Part shown: piece by piece, positions 54,522 through 62,499 of the stretch
Numbering within the stretch: position 1 is the stretch's first letter
Layout of the letters: each line of letters begins with the position of its first letter
Source: Streptomyces durocortorensis
Lineage (GTDB): Bacteria > Actinomycetota > Actinomycetes > Streptomycetales > Streptomycetaceae
Length of the DNA stretch: 64,000 nt
Reading direction: 5' to 3'
Assembly: GCF_031760065.1 (NCBI RefSeq)
Contig: NZ_CP134500.1
Span: 2,294,001 to 2,358,000, forward strand
The notes under the pieces: generated by a model
The model's database searches: none
What the model saw: the letters and a program-made list of their open reading frames with translations, nothing else
What the model was told of the DNA's origin: nothing
Position numbers and translations under genes: made by a program

Positions 54522-55844
54522 TCAGCCGATGGCCTTGTCGACCGTCCGCACGGCCGCGTCCCAGGCCTTGTCCGGGCTGGTGCCACGCTGCTCCATGTTG
54601 TTGATCTGCGTGGAGATGGAGTCCTTGATCACGCCGTCCTTCGGGCCGAGGACCGCCTCGGGGATGGACTTCGCACCGTCGGCGTAGATCTGGCCGATCG
54701 GCGCGTCGTTGAAGTACGGCAGGGTCGCGTTCTTCACGTCGGGCAGCTCGTAGGCGCCCTGGTTGGAGGGGAAGACCCCGATCGCCTTGAAGACGGCGGC
54801 CTGCTGCTCGGGGGCGGTCAGCCACTTGACGAGCTTGGCCGCCTCCTCCACGTTCTTCCCGGACTTCGGGACGGCGAGGAACGAGCCTCCCCAGTTGGCC
54901 GAGGTGGCACCGGGGGCGCTGGTGATGTCCCACGTGCCCTTGTTGGCGTCACCGGCGTACGTGGAGATCTGCCCGGCCATCCAGGCGGGGCAGACGACCG
55001 TGGCGACGGTGCCCTTGCGCAGGGCCGCCTGCCACTGGTCCTCGAACTGGGCCAGGCCCTGCGTCAGCTTCTTGGACGCGGCCTCGGCGGCGAGGTTCCA
55101 GCCCTTCCTGACGCCGGCGCTCTCCTTGTACACGGGCTCGCCGCTCGCGTCGTAGTACTGCTCGGGGCTGGAGCTGACCACGGCGTTGAACATGGCACTC
55201 GCGGAGTCCATGAAGTACGTGCCCTCGGGTGCCTTCTTCTTGTACCGCTCGCCGAGCGCGAGGAAGTCCTCCCAGCCGCCCTCGGTGAGCTTCGCGACCT
55301 CGGTGCGGTCGGTGGGCAGCCCGGCCTTCTCGAACAGATCCCGGTTGTAGCAGAGGGACATCGGACCGATGTCGGTGCCCGCGCCGATCACCGCGCCGCC
55401 GGGGGCGGTGGCCTGCTTCGCCTTCCACGACACCCACTGGCCGGTGTCGATCACCTTGGACAGGTCGGCGAAGGAGTCCGCCTTGGTGTCGACGATCTCC
55501 TTGATCCGGCCGACCTCGATGCCGTGGACGTCGGCGAGGCCGCTGCGGGAGTTCAGCTGCTGGAGGAGCTTGGGGTAGTAGTTCTTCTCCTCGGCGGTGG
55601 TGTCCTCCTTGACCGTGATCTTCGGGTTCAACTCGTGGTATTTCTCGAAGAGTCCGGCCTCCTTGTATCCGAACTGACCGAAGTCGGCGACGGTCAGGGT
55701 GATGTTCCCGTCCGCGTCGGGCCCCTTGCCGGAGTCGGACGAGCCGCCGCATCCGGCGAGCAGGAGGGCGGTGACCGTCAGGCCAGTGGTGGCCACGGTC
55801 GCGGTTCTACGGCGTCGGCCGACGACGCTGCGGGTGATGCGCAT
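54522..55844 (-). CDS. cebE: Cello-oligosaccharide-binding lipoprotein
   Basis: I start at ATG 55844 (440 residues), with AAGGAG 8 bases upstream; the frame is open another 54 bp. It has a basic n-region, a hydrophobic stretch and lipobox LLAGC with lipidated Cys32. An extracellular-solute-binding family 1 domain follows (LTVADFGQFGYKEAGLFEKY, SLCYNRDLFEKAGLPTD, VPKSGKNVEEAAKLVKWLTA). It captures cellobiose and cellotriose at the cell surface for CebFG. A perfect CebR box lies about 100 bp upstream. Confidence 0.93.
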   Translation of the reverse strand: MRITRSVVGRRRRTATVATTGLTVTALLLAGCGGSSDSGKGPDADGNITLTVADFGQFGYKEAGLFEKYHELNPKITVKEDTTAEEKNYYPKLLQQLNSRSGLADVHGIEVGRIKEIVDTKADSFADLSKVIDTGQWVSWKAKQATAPGGAVIGAGTDIGPMSLCYNRDLFEKAGLPTDRTEVAKLTEGGWEDFLALGERYKKKAPEGTYFMDSASAMFNAVVSSSPEQYYDASGEPVYKESAGVRKGWNLAAEAASKKLTQGLAQFEDQWQAALRKGTVATVVCPAWMAGQISTYAGDANKGTWDITSAPGATSANWGGSFLAVPKSGKNVEEAAKLVKWLTAPEQQAAVFKAIGVFPSNQGAYELPDVKNATLPYFNDAPIGQIYADGAKSIPEAVLGPKDGVIKDSISTQINNMEQRGTSPDKAWDAAVRTVDKAIG

Positions 55845-55945
55845 TCCACTGCTCCTTGTTACGGGGAGTTCTGCGGGAAGTCCTGCTGGGAGTCCCACGG
55901 GAAGTCCTGCGGGAGGAAGCGCGCGAGATCCTCTCCCGCTATCTG

Positions 55946-55959
55946 TGGGAGCGCTCCCA
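55946..55959. promoter_or_regulatory. CebR box upstream of cebE
   Basis: TGGGAGCGCTCCCA is a perfect CebR operator about 100 bp before cebE, the main switch of the cebEFG operon. Between it and 56050 I see no gene, only non-coding sequence. Confidence 0.92.
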
Positions 55960-56050
55960 TGCGCCGATGCCGGAAGGTTCCTGCCTCGAAGGGGTGGGTG
56001 TCAAGAGTTGAAGACGATTCCGTTGCCGGGCGATGTCGGGCACGCCGAAG

Positions 56051-56091
56051 CGCACCCCGGCCGGATGGGGGTGGAGTCCGGCCGGGGTGCG
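56051..56091 (-). terminator. 14-bp stem terminator downstream of the chitinase gene
   Basis: CGCACCCCGGCCGG (56051-56064) pairs perfectly with CCGGCCGGGGTGCG (56078-56091) over a 13-nt loop. It lies about 95 bp past the chitinase stop on the minus strand and insulates the ceb operon from it. Confidence 0.75.
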
Positions 56092-56186
56092 CGGGTGGGG
56101 GCGTGGGTGGTCGGGGAGGTAGGGCGGGGGTGTGCGCGGGGTGGTACGGGGGTGGGCGCAGGGGGCGTACGAGGTTGGGTGCGGGG

Positions 56187-57680
56187 CTACTTGTACGCGG
56201 CGAACGCCTTCGTGAAGGCCAGTGGCTCCTGGTCGATCGAGCTGCACGTGGCGTCGGCGGCCGGCTTGGGGCCGCCCGGGCAGGCCTTGTCGCGGGTGCC
56301 GGACCACATAGCGAGGCGGCCGATGCCCTTCTGCTCGGCGAACTTCACCAGTTGCGCCGCGTCCTCGACGGTGAAGACCTCGGTGACGACGTCGTTCACG
56401 CCGATCATCGGGGTGACGGCGACGGCTTTCCACGCGGCGGCGTCCGAGAGCCCGAGAACTCCCCTGATCTGCGCCTGGGTGGCGGTCGCCGCCTGGATCG
56501 CGTACTCGCCCATGTCGTCGCTGTAGGCGGGCCCGTAGTCCATGGCCATGATGTTGACCGCGTCGACGCGGACACCGTTCTTCTTCGCGTCGGCGAGCAG
56601 GTCGATGCCCGGCCGGGTCAGGCCCTCGGGCATCACGGGCAGGGTGAAGGCGACGTCCAGGCCGGGGTACTTCTTCTGGAGCTGGGCGATCGCCCGGGCG
56701 CGGCGGGTGTTGGCGGCCGCGTCGGGCAGGGCGGCGCCCTCGATGTCGAAGTCGACCTTGGTCAGGTCGTAGGCGTCGACGACCTTGCCGTACGCGGCGG
56801 CGAGATCGGCGGAGGAGGAGCAGTTCAGGGCCAGTTCGGCACCGGCCGCACCGCCGAAGGAGACCCGGACGTCGCCGCCCTTGCCCCTCAACGCGCCTAT
56901 CTGCTTGGCCACTTGGTCGTCACCGAGGCCGGTGACACCGCCCCACCGCGGGGCGCAGCCGCCGCCGGAGGTGATGAAGGCGAGGTGAAACTCCTGCACA
57001 CCGGTCTTCGTGGCGGTGTCGAGGAGGTCGTAGGCGGGGTACAGCGAGGTGTCGATGTACGGGGCGAACCCGGCGGGGCCGGCCTCCCCACCGCCACCGG
57101 GGGTGCCGGTGGCGGTGGGGGTCGGCGTGGGGGGCGGAGTGGCCGGGGCCGTCGCGGTGGGGGACGCGGTGGGGTTGGCCGTCGGCGTGGGGGCGGTGGT
57201 CGGGGTGGTGGCCGGGCGGCCGCTGGGCGTGGGGGGCGGGCCGCCGCCCGCGGAGCAGGTGGCGTCGTTGATGAGGCAGGAGGCCGGGTCGCCCGCGGTG
57301 CCGGTGCCGGAGGCGACGAAGCCGACGGTGACGGACTTGCCCGGGGCGAGCTCCTTGTCCCAGCTCGCGGGCTTCACGGTCACGTGGTCGCCCTTGACCG
57401 TGTGCTCGCCGTTCCAGAGGGAACTGATCGTCGTGCCGGCCGGGAGGTCGAACTCCAGGGTCCAGTCGGTGAGGGTCCTGTCGGTCTCGTTGGTGACCAC
57501 GTACTGCCCGGTGTAGCCGCCGGTCCAGTCGCTGGTCCGGGTGTACGCGGCACCGACCGCGGCGGCCTGGGCCGTACCGGTGAGCGCGAACACCGTGCCA
57601 CCGGCGATCGCCGCGGCGACGACCGCGCCGATCACCTTGGTACGGGTGCTCGCCGTGCGGCGGTGTGTACGGGAACCCAT
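56187..57680 (-). CDS. Secreted chitinase: CBM2 plus glycoside hydrolase family 18
   Basis: I start at ATG 57680 (497 residues); a GTG immediately before is the alternative. It has a signal peptide with twin basic residues and an AQAA cleavage region near 40. A CBM2-type module of about 100 residues follows (YTRTSDWTGGYTGQYVVTN, WNGEHTVKGDHVTVKPASW), then a Pro/Thr linker (about 145-200) and a GH18 barrel. The barrel contains the D-x-x-x-x-D-x-D-x-E signature DLTKVDFDIEG, with the catalytic Glu near 314, plus VNIMAMDYGP. It degrades chitin outside the cell. A two-component system lies directly upstream on the same strand and may regulate it. Confidence 0.88.
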   Translation of the reverse strand: MGSRTHRRTASTRTKVIGAVVAAAIAGGTVFALTGTAQAAAVGAAYTRTSDWTGGYTGQYVVTNETDRTLTDWTLEFDLPAGTTISSLWNGEHTVKGDHVTVKPASWDKELAPGKSVTVGFVASGTGTAGDPASCLINDATCSAGGGPPPTPSGRPATTPTTAPTPTANPTASPTATAPATPPPTPTPTATGTPGGGGEAGPAGFAPYIDTSLYPAYDLLDTATKTGVQEFHLAFITSGGGCAPRWGGVTGLGDDQVAKQIGALRGKGGDVRVSFGGAAGAELALNCSSSADLAAAYGKVVDAYDLTKVDFDIEGAALPDAAANTRRARAIAQLQKKYPGLDVAFTLPVMPEGLTRPGIDLLADAKKNGVRVDAVNIMAMDYGPAYSDDMGEYAIQAATATQAQIRGVLGLSDAAAWKAVAVTPMIGVNDVVTEVFTVEDAAQLVKFAEQKGIGRLAMWSGTRDKACPGGPKPAADATCSSIDQEPLAFTKAFAAYK

Positions 57681-57941
57681 CACGTGCTGCCTGCCTCTGG
57701 TGTGCCGCGGATCGCTGATCGCTGAGCGGGGTTGCGGAGATGTGGGGATGTGGGGATGCGGAGCACGCTACCGGCAGCGAAACGGGCAAAGGTGGCTTTA
57801 CGGAAGGGAGTTGGCGTTCTTAGGGCGCGCTTAAGGAACGGATGGGTCCGGGTTAATACAGCGGCCGGGTCGGCGCACGGGAGGGACCGAGTCGGCACAC
57901 GGGAGGAGACCGGGCGACGCAGGGGTGTGGGCCGGGGGGAC

Positions 57942-59399
57942 TCAGGGCCGGGGAGCCGCGCCCGTCGTGGTCCGGAGCTCGCGCCGGCGCTGGTGGCCGA
58001 CCCGGCGGCCGTGGCCGCGGCGGCCGCGTTCGGGGCGACTGCCGTGCAGAGCGATCCAGATCCGGACCTCCGTGCCGCCGAGCACGGAACGGCCGATGCG
58101 CAGGTCGCCGCCGGTGGACTCGGCGACCCGGCGCACGATGTCCAGGCCGAGCCCGGTGGAGCCGACCTCCCCGCCCTCCGTGTCGCGCCCGCTGGCCCCC
58201 CGGGCGAGGGCCGCCTCCGGGTCGGCGATACCGGGGCCCGCGTCGGAGACGAGCACGATGACCGCGTCGCCGCTGTGGTGGACGTCGACCGCGAAGGCGG
58301 TGCCCTCGGGAGTGTGCCGGAAGACGTTGCCGAGCAACGCGTCGAGAGCGGCGGCCAGTTCGGGGCGGGCGACGGGGATGCGTACCGTACGGTCCACTCC
58401 CGCGAGGCGCACCTCGCGGCCCTCGTCCTCCGCCAGTGCCGACCAGAAGCCCATGCGTTCGCGGATCACTTCGGATGCGTCGCAGCCCGCGCCCGCGCCG
58501 GTCTGCACGCCCTGGGTCTGCGGGCGTTGCTCGCGGGCGGTGCGGATGATCGTGTCGACCTCGTGCTCCAGCTGCTGGACCGCCGCCCGGGTCTGTTCGG
58601 CCGCCGGACCCTCGCCGAGGGACGCGGCGTTCAGCCGGAGGACCGTGAGCGGGGTGCGCAGGCGGTGCGAGAGGTCGGCGGCGAGCTCGCGCTCGTTGGC
58701 CAGGAGCTGGACGACCTGGTCGGCCATGGAGTTGAACGCGACGGCGGCGGACCGGAGTTCGGTGGGGCCGTCCTCGGGGACCCGGGTGCCGAGGCGCCCC
58801 TCCCCCAGGTCGTGGGCGGCGCCCGCGAGGCGCTGGGCGGGCCGCACCATCCGTACGCCGAGCCGGTCGGCGACCGCGACCGAGCCGACGATCAGCGCGA
58901 CGCCGACGCCCGCCAGCATGAGCCAGGCGGTGGCGACGCCGTTGGAGACCTCGCCCTCGGGGACGAACACCTCGACCACGGCGATGTCCCCGGTGCTCAG
59001 GGCGGTCGGCTGGAGGAGCGCGAAGCCGTCGGCGACCTCGGCGATGGAGGCCCGCCCGTCCGCCCGTACGGTCTCGATGTCCTTGGGGGTGGCGCGCCGG
59101 GTACCGATGTCCAGGGGCCCGGCCCCGCCCTCGGCCCGGTCCCCGTCCGCCGCGTCGCCGGGGATGTGGACGGCGAGGTGACCCCGGCCGCCGGGTTCGG
59201 TGGACAGGACGGCCCGGGTCAGCTCCTCGTGGTCGGTGGTGATGGTGAGCGTCGGAGCGATCGTGGCCGCCTGGCGTTCGGCGTCGGAGAACGCCCGGTC
59301 GCTGGCCATCTCCCGGATGACGAGTCCCAGCGGTACGGCGAAGGCGATCACGACCATGGCGGTGACCGCCAGGCAGACCTTGACCAGGGCCCATCTCAT
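57942..59399 (-). CDS. Sensor histidine kinase
   Basis: This 485-residue protein starts at ATG 59399, overlapping the response-regulator stop by 4 bases. TM1 (about 8-28) and TM2 (about 160-182) bracket an extracellular sensor of about 130 residues. HAMP, HisKA (ADLSHRLRTPLTVLRLNA, phospho-His) and HATPase_c follow, with N-box LLGNVFRHTPEG, SDAGPGI and GSTGLGLDIVRR. The tail after about 455 is Arg-rich and low-complexity. The H-box has Arg where Glu or Asp is usual (SHRLRTP), a variant seen in actinobacterial kinases. The stimulus is unknown. Confidence 0.88.
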   Translation of the reverse strand: MRWALVKVCLAVTAMVVIAFAVPLGLVIREMASDRAFSDAERQAATIAPTLTITTDHEELTRAVLSTEPGGRGHLAVHIPGDAADGDRAEGGAGPLDIGTRRATPKDIETVRADGRASIAEVADGFALLQPTALSTGDIAVVEVFVPEGEVSNGVATAWLMLAGVGVALIVGSVAVADRLGVRMVRPAQRLAGAAHDLGEGRLGTRVPEDGPTELRSAAVAFNSMADQVVQLLANERELAADLSHRLRTPLTVLRLNAASLGEGPAAEQTRAAVQQLEHEVDTIIRTAREQRPQTQGVQTGAGAGCDASEVIRERMGFWSALAEDEGREVRLAGVDRTVRIPVARPELAAALDALLGNVFRHTPEGTAFAVDVHHSGDAVIVLVSDAGPGIADPEAALARGASGRDTEGGEVGSTGLGLDIVRRVAESTGGDLRIGRSVLGGTEVRIWIALHGSRPERGRRGHGRRVGHQRRRELRTTTGAAPRP

Positions 59400-60127
59400 G
59401 CCGGCGGCTCCGCGGCCGGCGCACCGGCGTGCGACGCGTCGGCCGGCGGCTGGAGTTTCACGCCGACGCCGCGCAGGGTGTGCAGATAGCGCGGGCGGGC
59501 CGCGGTCTCCCCGAGCTTGCGGCGCAGCCAGGACAGGTGGACGTCGATGGTCTGGTCGTCGCCGTAGGACTGCTGCCAGACCTCGGCCAGCAGCTCCTTG
59601 CGGGCGACGACCACGCCGGGCCGCCCGGCCAGGAAGGTCAGCAGGTCGAACTCTCGCCGGGTCAGGTCGAGTTCGGACCCGTCCAGCTCGGCGCTGCGGC
59701 GCAGCGGGTCGATGGAGAGCCCGCCGACCCGGATGATCCTGGGCGGCGGCGCCTCCCCGCCCGTGGTCCGCGAGCGGCGCAGCACGGCGGCCATCCGGGC
59801 GGAGAGGTGTTCCACGGAGAACGGCTTGGTCAGGTAGTCGTCCGCGCCGTCGTTGAGCAGCCGGACGATCTCGCTCTCGTCGTCCCGCGCGGTGGCGATG
59901 ATGACGGGCACGTCCGTGATGGAACGCAGCATCTTCAGCGCCTCACGGCCGTCCAGATCGGGCAGCCCGAGGTCGAGGATGACCACGTCGAAGCGGAAGT
60001 GCGCGACCTCGCGCAGCGCTTCGAGCGCGGTGCCCACGCTCCGTACCGTGTGGGAGGCCTCACTGAGGTGCCGGATGAGGGCGGAACGTACGAACTGGTC
60101 GTCCTCGACCACGAGCACACTTGCCAT
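59396..60127 (-). CDS. OmpR/PhoB-family response regulator
   Basis: I start at ATG 60127 (MASVLVVEDDQFVRSALI, 243 residues). The receiver domain has E8/D9/D10, phospho-acceptor D52 in VVILDLGLPDLDG, and K101 in DYLTKPF. The C-terminal winged helix reads LDLTRREFDLLTFLAGRPGV, then DVHLSWLRRKLGE and YLHTLRGVGVKL. It is cognate to the overlapping histidine kinase. The chitinase gene lies beyond the kinase on the same strand, so chitin-related control is a reasonable guess, though the gap of 261 bp argues for a separate promoter. Confidence 0.9.
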   Translation of the reverse strand: MASVLVVEDDQFVRSALIRHLSEASHTVRSVGTALEALREVAHFRFDVVILDLGLPDLDGREALKMLRSITDVPVIIATARDDESEIVRLLNDGADDYLTKPFSVEHLSARMAAVLRRSRTTGGEAPPPRIIRVGGLSIDPLRRSAELDGSELDLTRREFDLLTFLAGRPGVVVARKELLAEVWQQSYGDDQTIDVHLSWLRRKLGETAARPRYLHTLRGVGVKLQPPADASHAGAPAAEPPA

Positions 60128-60253
60128 GGGCGGCACCGTACGCCATGCGGACGGGCCCGGTCCCGTGGCCGCCGGAAACCTCCCCAAAGGCCCGGGAGGC
60201 CCGGAGGGAGAGGGATCGGAGGTGGGGGACAGCCCGGGTCCGGGTGGTGCAGA

Positions 60254-60808
60254 ATGCGCCGGATGCAACGAGGACTCGTCCATACGATCGCGTGGTCGCT
60301 CGCCACCGGCGCGGCGGTCACGCTGTCGTGGTGGGGTGTGCACACGGTCATGACGGGGACGGCCTACGACCCGCCCCGGGCCGTGCCGATCTCGGTGGGT
60401 TCGGGGCCTCCGCAGCGCATCGGGCAGAGCACCGGCGAACCGCTCGTCTCCTCGACGCACCGCGCCTCGCCGTCGCCCTCCCCCTCGCCGCGCACCAGCA
60501 GCGGGAGCCCTTCGCCGTCGGCCCCGGACCCCTCCCGTACGCCGTCGGGCACCCCGGCGAAGCCTGCCGCGCCCCCGGGGTCGGGCGCGGTGAAGAGCTA
60601 TCGCACCGACGGCGGCCGGGTGGTCTTCGAGCTGGGCCGCAGCTCGGCGAAGCTGGTCTCGGCGACGCCGGAGCCGGGCTGGTCGATGCGGGTGTGGACG
60701 AACGACGCGTGGATCCGGGTCAACTTCGAGGGCGCGAACGGCGCGACGTATTCGGTGTTCTGCACCTGGAACGGACATCCGCCGCTGGTGCAGATCGTCG
60801 ACCCGTAG
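60254..60808 (+). CDS. Membrane-anchored hypothetical protein with Ser/Pro linker
   Basis: This 184-residue protein starts at ATG 60254 or ATG 60263. One TM segment (LVHTIAWSLATGAAVTLSWW) is followed by a Pro/Ser-rich linker (about 60-115) and an extracytoplasmic beta-rich domain of about 70 residues (VKSYRTDGGRVVFELGRSSA, WIRVNFEGANGATYSVFCTW) ending VQIVDP. It is divergent from the two-component genes and could be part of the same signalling unit. I know no function for the family. Confidence 0.7.
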   Translation: MRRMQRGLVHTIAWSLATGAAVTLSWWGVHTVMTGTAYDPPRAVPISVGSGPPQRIGQSTGEPLVSSTHRASPSPSPSPRTSSGSPSPSAPDPSRTPSGTPAKPAAPPGSGAVKSYRTDGGRVVFELGRSSAKLVSATPEPGWSMRVWTNDAWIRVNFEGANGATYSVFCTWNGHPPLVQIVDP

Positions 60809-60823
60809 CGGAGTTCGCGGCGC

Positions 60824-61735
60824 TCAGGGGTTCTCGAAGACCGAGGGCGGGGGCGCCGGCGACGGTTTGGCGGCCGCGTCGGTGACGACGGCCGCGCCCC
60901 CGGTGAAGTCGGTGAGCGCGCGGCCGTGTTCGACGCGGCCGGGGTGCGGGTCGCTCGCCACCCGGCGGGTGAACTCGGCGACCGGGAGCGGCAGGGCCGA
61001 GGCGTACAGGACCGCGTTGCCGAAGCGGCGGCCCCGCCACACCACCGGGTCGGCGGCGAGCGCCAGTTCGGGGAAGACGGCCGCGGCGGTCGCGACCTGC
61101 CCGCGCAGATGGGCGAGCGGGGGCCCGTCGGCGAGGTTGGCGGCGTAACTCCCGCCGGGCTTCACGACCCGGCGCACCTCGGTGAGGAACTCGGCGGAGG
61201 TGAGGTGGGCGGGCGTGCGGGCCCCGCCGAACACATCGGCGATGACGAGGTCGGCCCAGCCGTCCGGGAACCTGCCGAGCCCTTCGCGGGCGTCCGTCGC
61301 CCGGACCCGGACGCGGGCCTGGGCGTCCAGCGGCAGATGGTCGCGGACGAACCGCACGAGGGGTGCGTCGACCTCGACGATCTGCTGGGTGGAGCGGGGG
61401 CGGGTCGCGGCGGCGTACCGGGCGAGGGTGAACGCGCCGCCGCCCAGGTGGAGGACGTGCAGCGGCTGCTGCGGGGGCGCGGCGAGGTCGATGATGTGGC
61501 CGAGCCGCCGCTGGTAGGCGAACGACAGGTACGTGGGGTCGTCGAGGTCCACGTGGGACTGCGGGGCGCCGTCGATCAGGAGCGTGCTGCCGCGCGGCCG
61601 CTCCCGGTCGGGTATGAGCTCGGCGAGTCCGCCGTCGACCGGGCAGGAGACCTCTTCCCGCTCGGCGCGGCGCTGTTCCTTCTTCCTGCCCGCTGCTCCG
61701 CCCTTGCCCCCGGCCGGTCCTCCTCGACGTGCCAC
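60824..61735 (-). CDS. Spermidine-synthase-like Rossmann-fold methyltransferase superfamily protein
   Basis: I start at GTG 61735 (303 residues), with GAGGA 9 bases upstream. After a Lys/Arg/Gly-rich N-terminus the core has YLSFAYQRRLGHIIDLA, VLHLGGGAFTLARYAA as the SAM-type glycine loop, IVEVDAPLVRFVRDHLPL, DGWADLVIADVFGGARTPAH and the VKPGGSYAANLADGPPL strand. This is the spermidine/spermine synthase fold. True SpeE enzymes show a DAFDD-like catalytic stretch where this one has DVFGGAR, so polyamine synthesis is doubtful. The substrate is unknown. Confidence 0.75.
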   Translation of the reverse strand: MARRGGPAGGKGGAAGRKKEQRRAEREEVSCPVDGGLAELIPDRERPRGSTLLIDGAPQSHVDLDDPTYLSFAYQRRLGHIIDLAAPPQQPLHVLHLGGGAFTLARYAAATRPRSTQQIVEVDAPLVRFVRDHLPLDAQARVRVRATDAREGLGRFPDGWADLVIADVFGGARTPAHLTSAEFLTEVRRVVKPGGSYAANLADGPPLAHLRGQVATAAAVFPELALAADPVVWRGRRFGNAVLYASALPLPVAEFTRRVASDPHPGRVEHGRALTDFTGGAAVVTDAAAKPSPAPPPSVFENP

Positions 61736-61811
61736 GTTCGCTGATCCTCGCTGGTGGGGGCCCGGGTCACCGGCCGCGGCGGAGTGTTCCGCCCGTGCGG
61801 CCATTATGGGC

Positions 61812-62264
61812 TCAGCAGCAGTTGTCGGCCGCCTCGATCAGCCGGGCCGCCTGGTCGAGGGCGGCGCGCAGTGCGGCGGGATCGGTGACCGGGGTGCCCT
61901 TGGCGGGCGGGAGCAGCCAGCCGGTGCCGGAGACGGGCGGCTCGGCGGGGACGCGCAGCCCGCGGCCGTCCGTCCTCGTACAGGCGCTGCCCGGTACGTC
62001 CCAGGCGTCGGCGGTGCCCGGTGGGACGAGGAAGCCGAGGGTGTCGCAGGCTCCGTCGTGCAGGACCGGGCCGACGGCCTCGTGGTCGGCGCCGCGGCGG
62101 AGGATGTCGACGGCTTCCAGGCCCTGCCGTGCCGGGACCGTGACGAGGTCGCAGGACTCGTGCTCCGGCACCGGGTTCGCCGCCGGGGCCGCCGAGCATG
62201 TTGTCGCGGTCGTCCATGAACCGGTCTCCCGGCCGAGATGCAACAAGGGAACCTCTCCTCTCAT
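61812..62264 (-). CDS. Hypothetical protein of a primase-polymerase-associated type
   Basis: I start at ATG 62264 (MRGEVPLLHLGRETGSWTTA, 150 residues). No ribosome site is evident, and the frame is open to 62330. The central part (LVTVPARQGLEAVDILRRGA, GPVLHDGACDTLGFLVPPGT, GSACTRTDGRGLRVPAEPPV, TGWLLPP) recalls proteins found with the bifunctional primase/polymerase domain in Streptomyces. The C-terminal helix ends in Cys-Cys. It is divergent from the NsdA-like gene. Function is unknown. Confidence 0.6.
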   Translation of the reverse strand: MRGEVPLLHLGRETGSWTTATTCSAAPAANPVPEHESCDLVTVPARQGLEAVDILRRGADHEAVGPVLHDGACDTLGFLVPPGTADAWDVPGSACTRTDGRGLRVPAEPPVSGTGWLLPPAKGTPVTDPAALRAALDQAARLIEAADNCC

Positions 62265-62499
62265 CGCCGAATCATCGCCGAACGGAGCCGCACTCCGTCT
62301 CCACATGGACCAACGGCACGGGTGCGTCAAGGGCTACGGGCCCACACCGCCGCAAAGGGTGGCAGTTCATGGCGGATCAAGGGAGAGATGCCCCTTTTGC
62401 GAAGAAACGCTGCGTGTGTGTCCTGTCACAGCAGGTACGTTCTTGCTCCGCCGGGACACCGGAAAACAGGAACCCGGCCGCACCAGAGAGGGGCCGGCC

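Noticed and set aside
54498..57725. Plus-strand open frame of 1075 codons across cebE and the chitinase gene
   Set aside because: It is antisense to two well-supported genes, has Val/Gly/Arg-rich low-complexity translation and no recognisable domain. Long shadow frames are normal at this GC content.
61729..62499. N-terminal extension of the NsdA-like gene back to 61729
   Set aside because: It crosses two genes on the other strand and has no protein-like pattern. ATG 62500 has a ribosome site and starts the conserved sequence.
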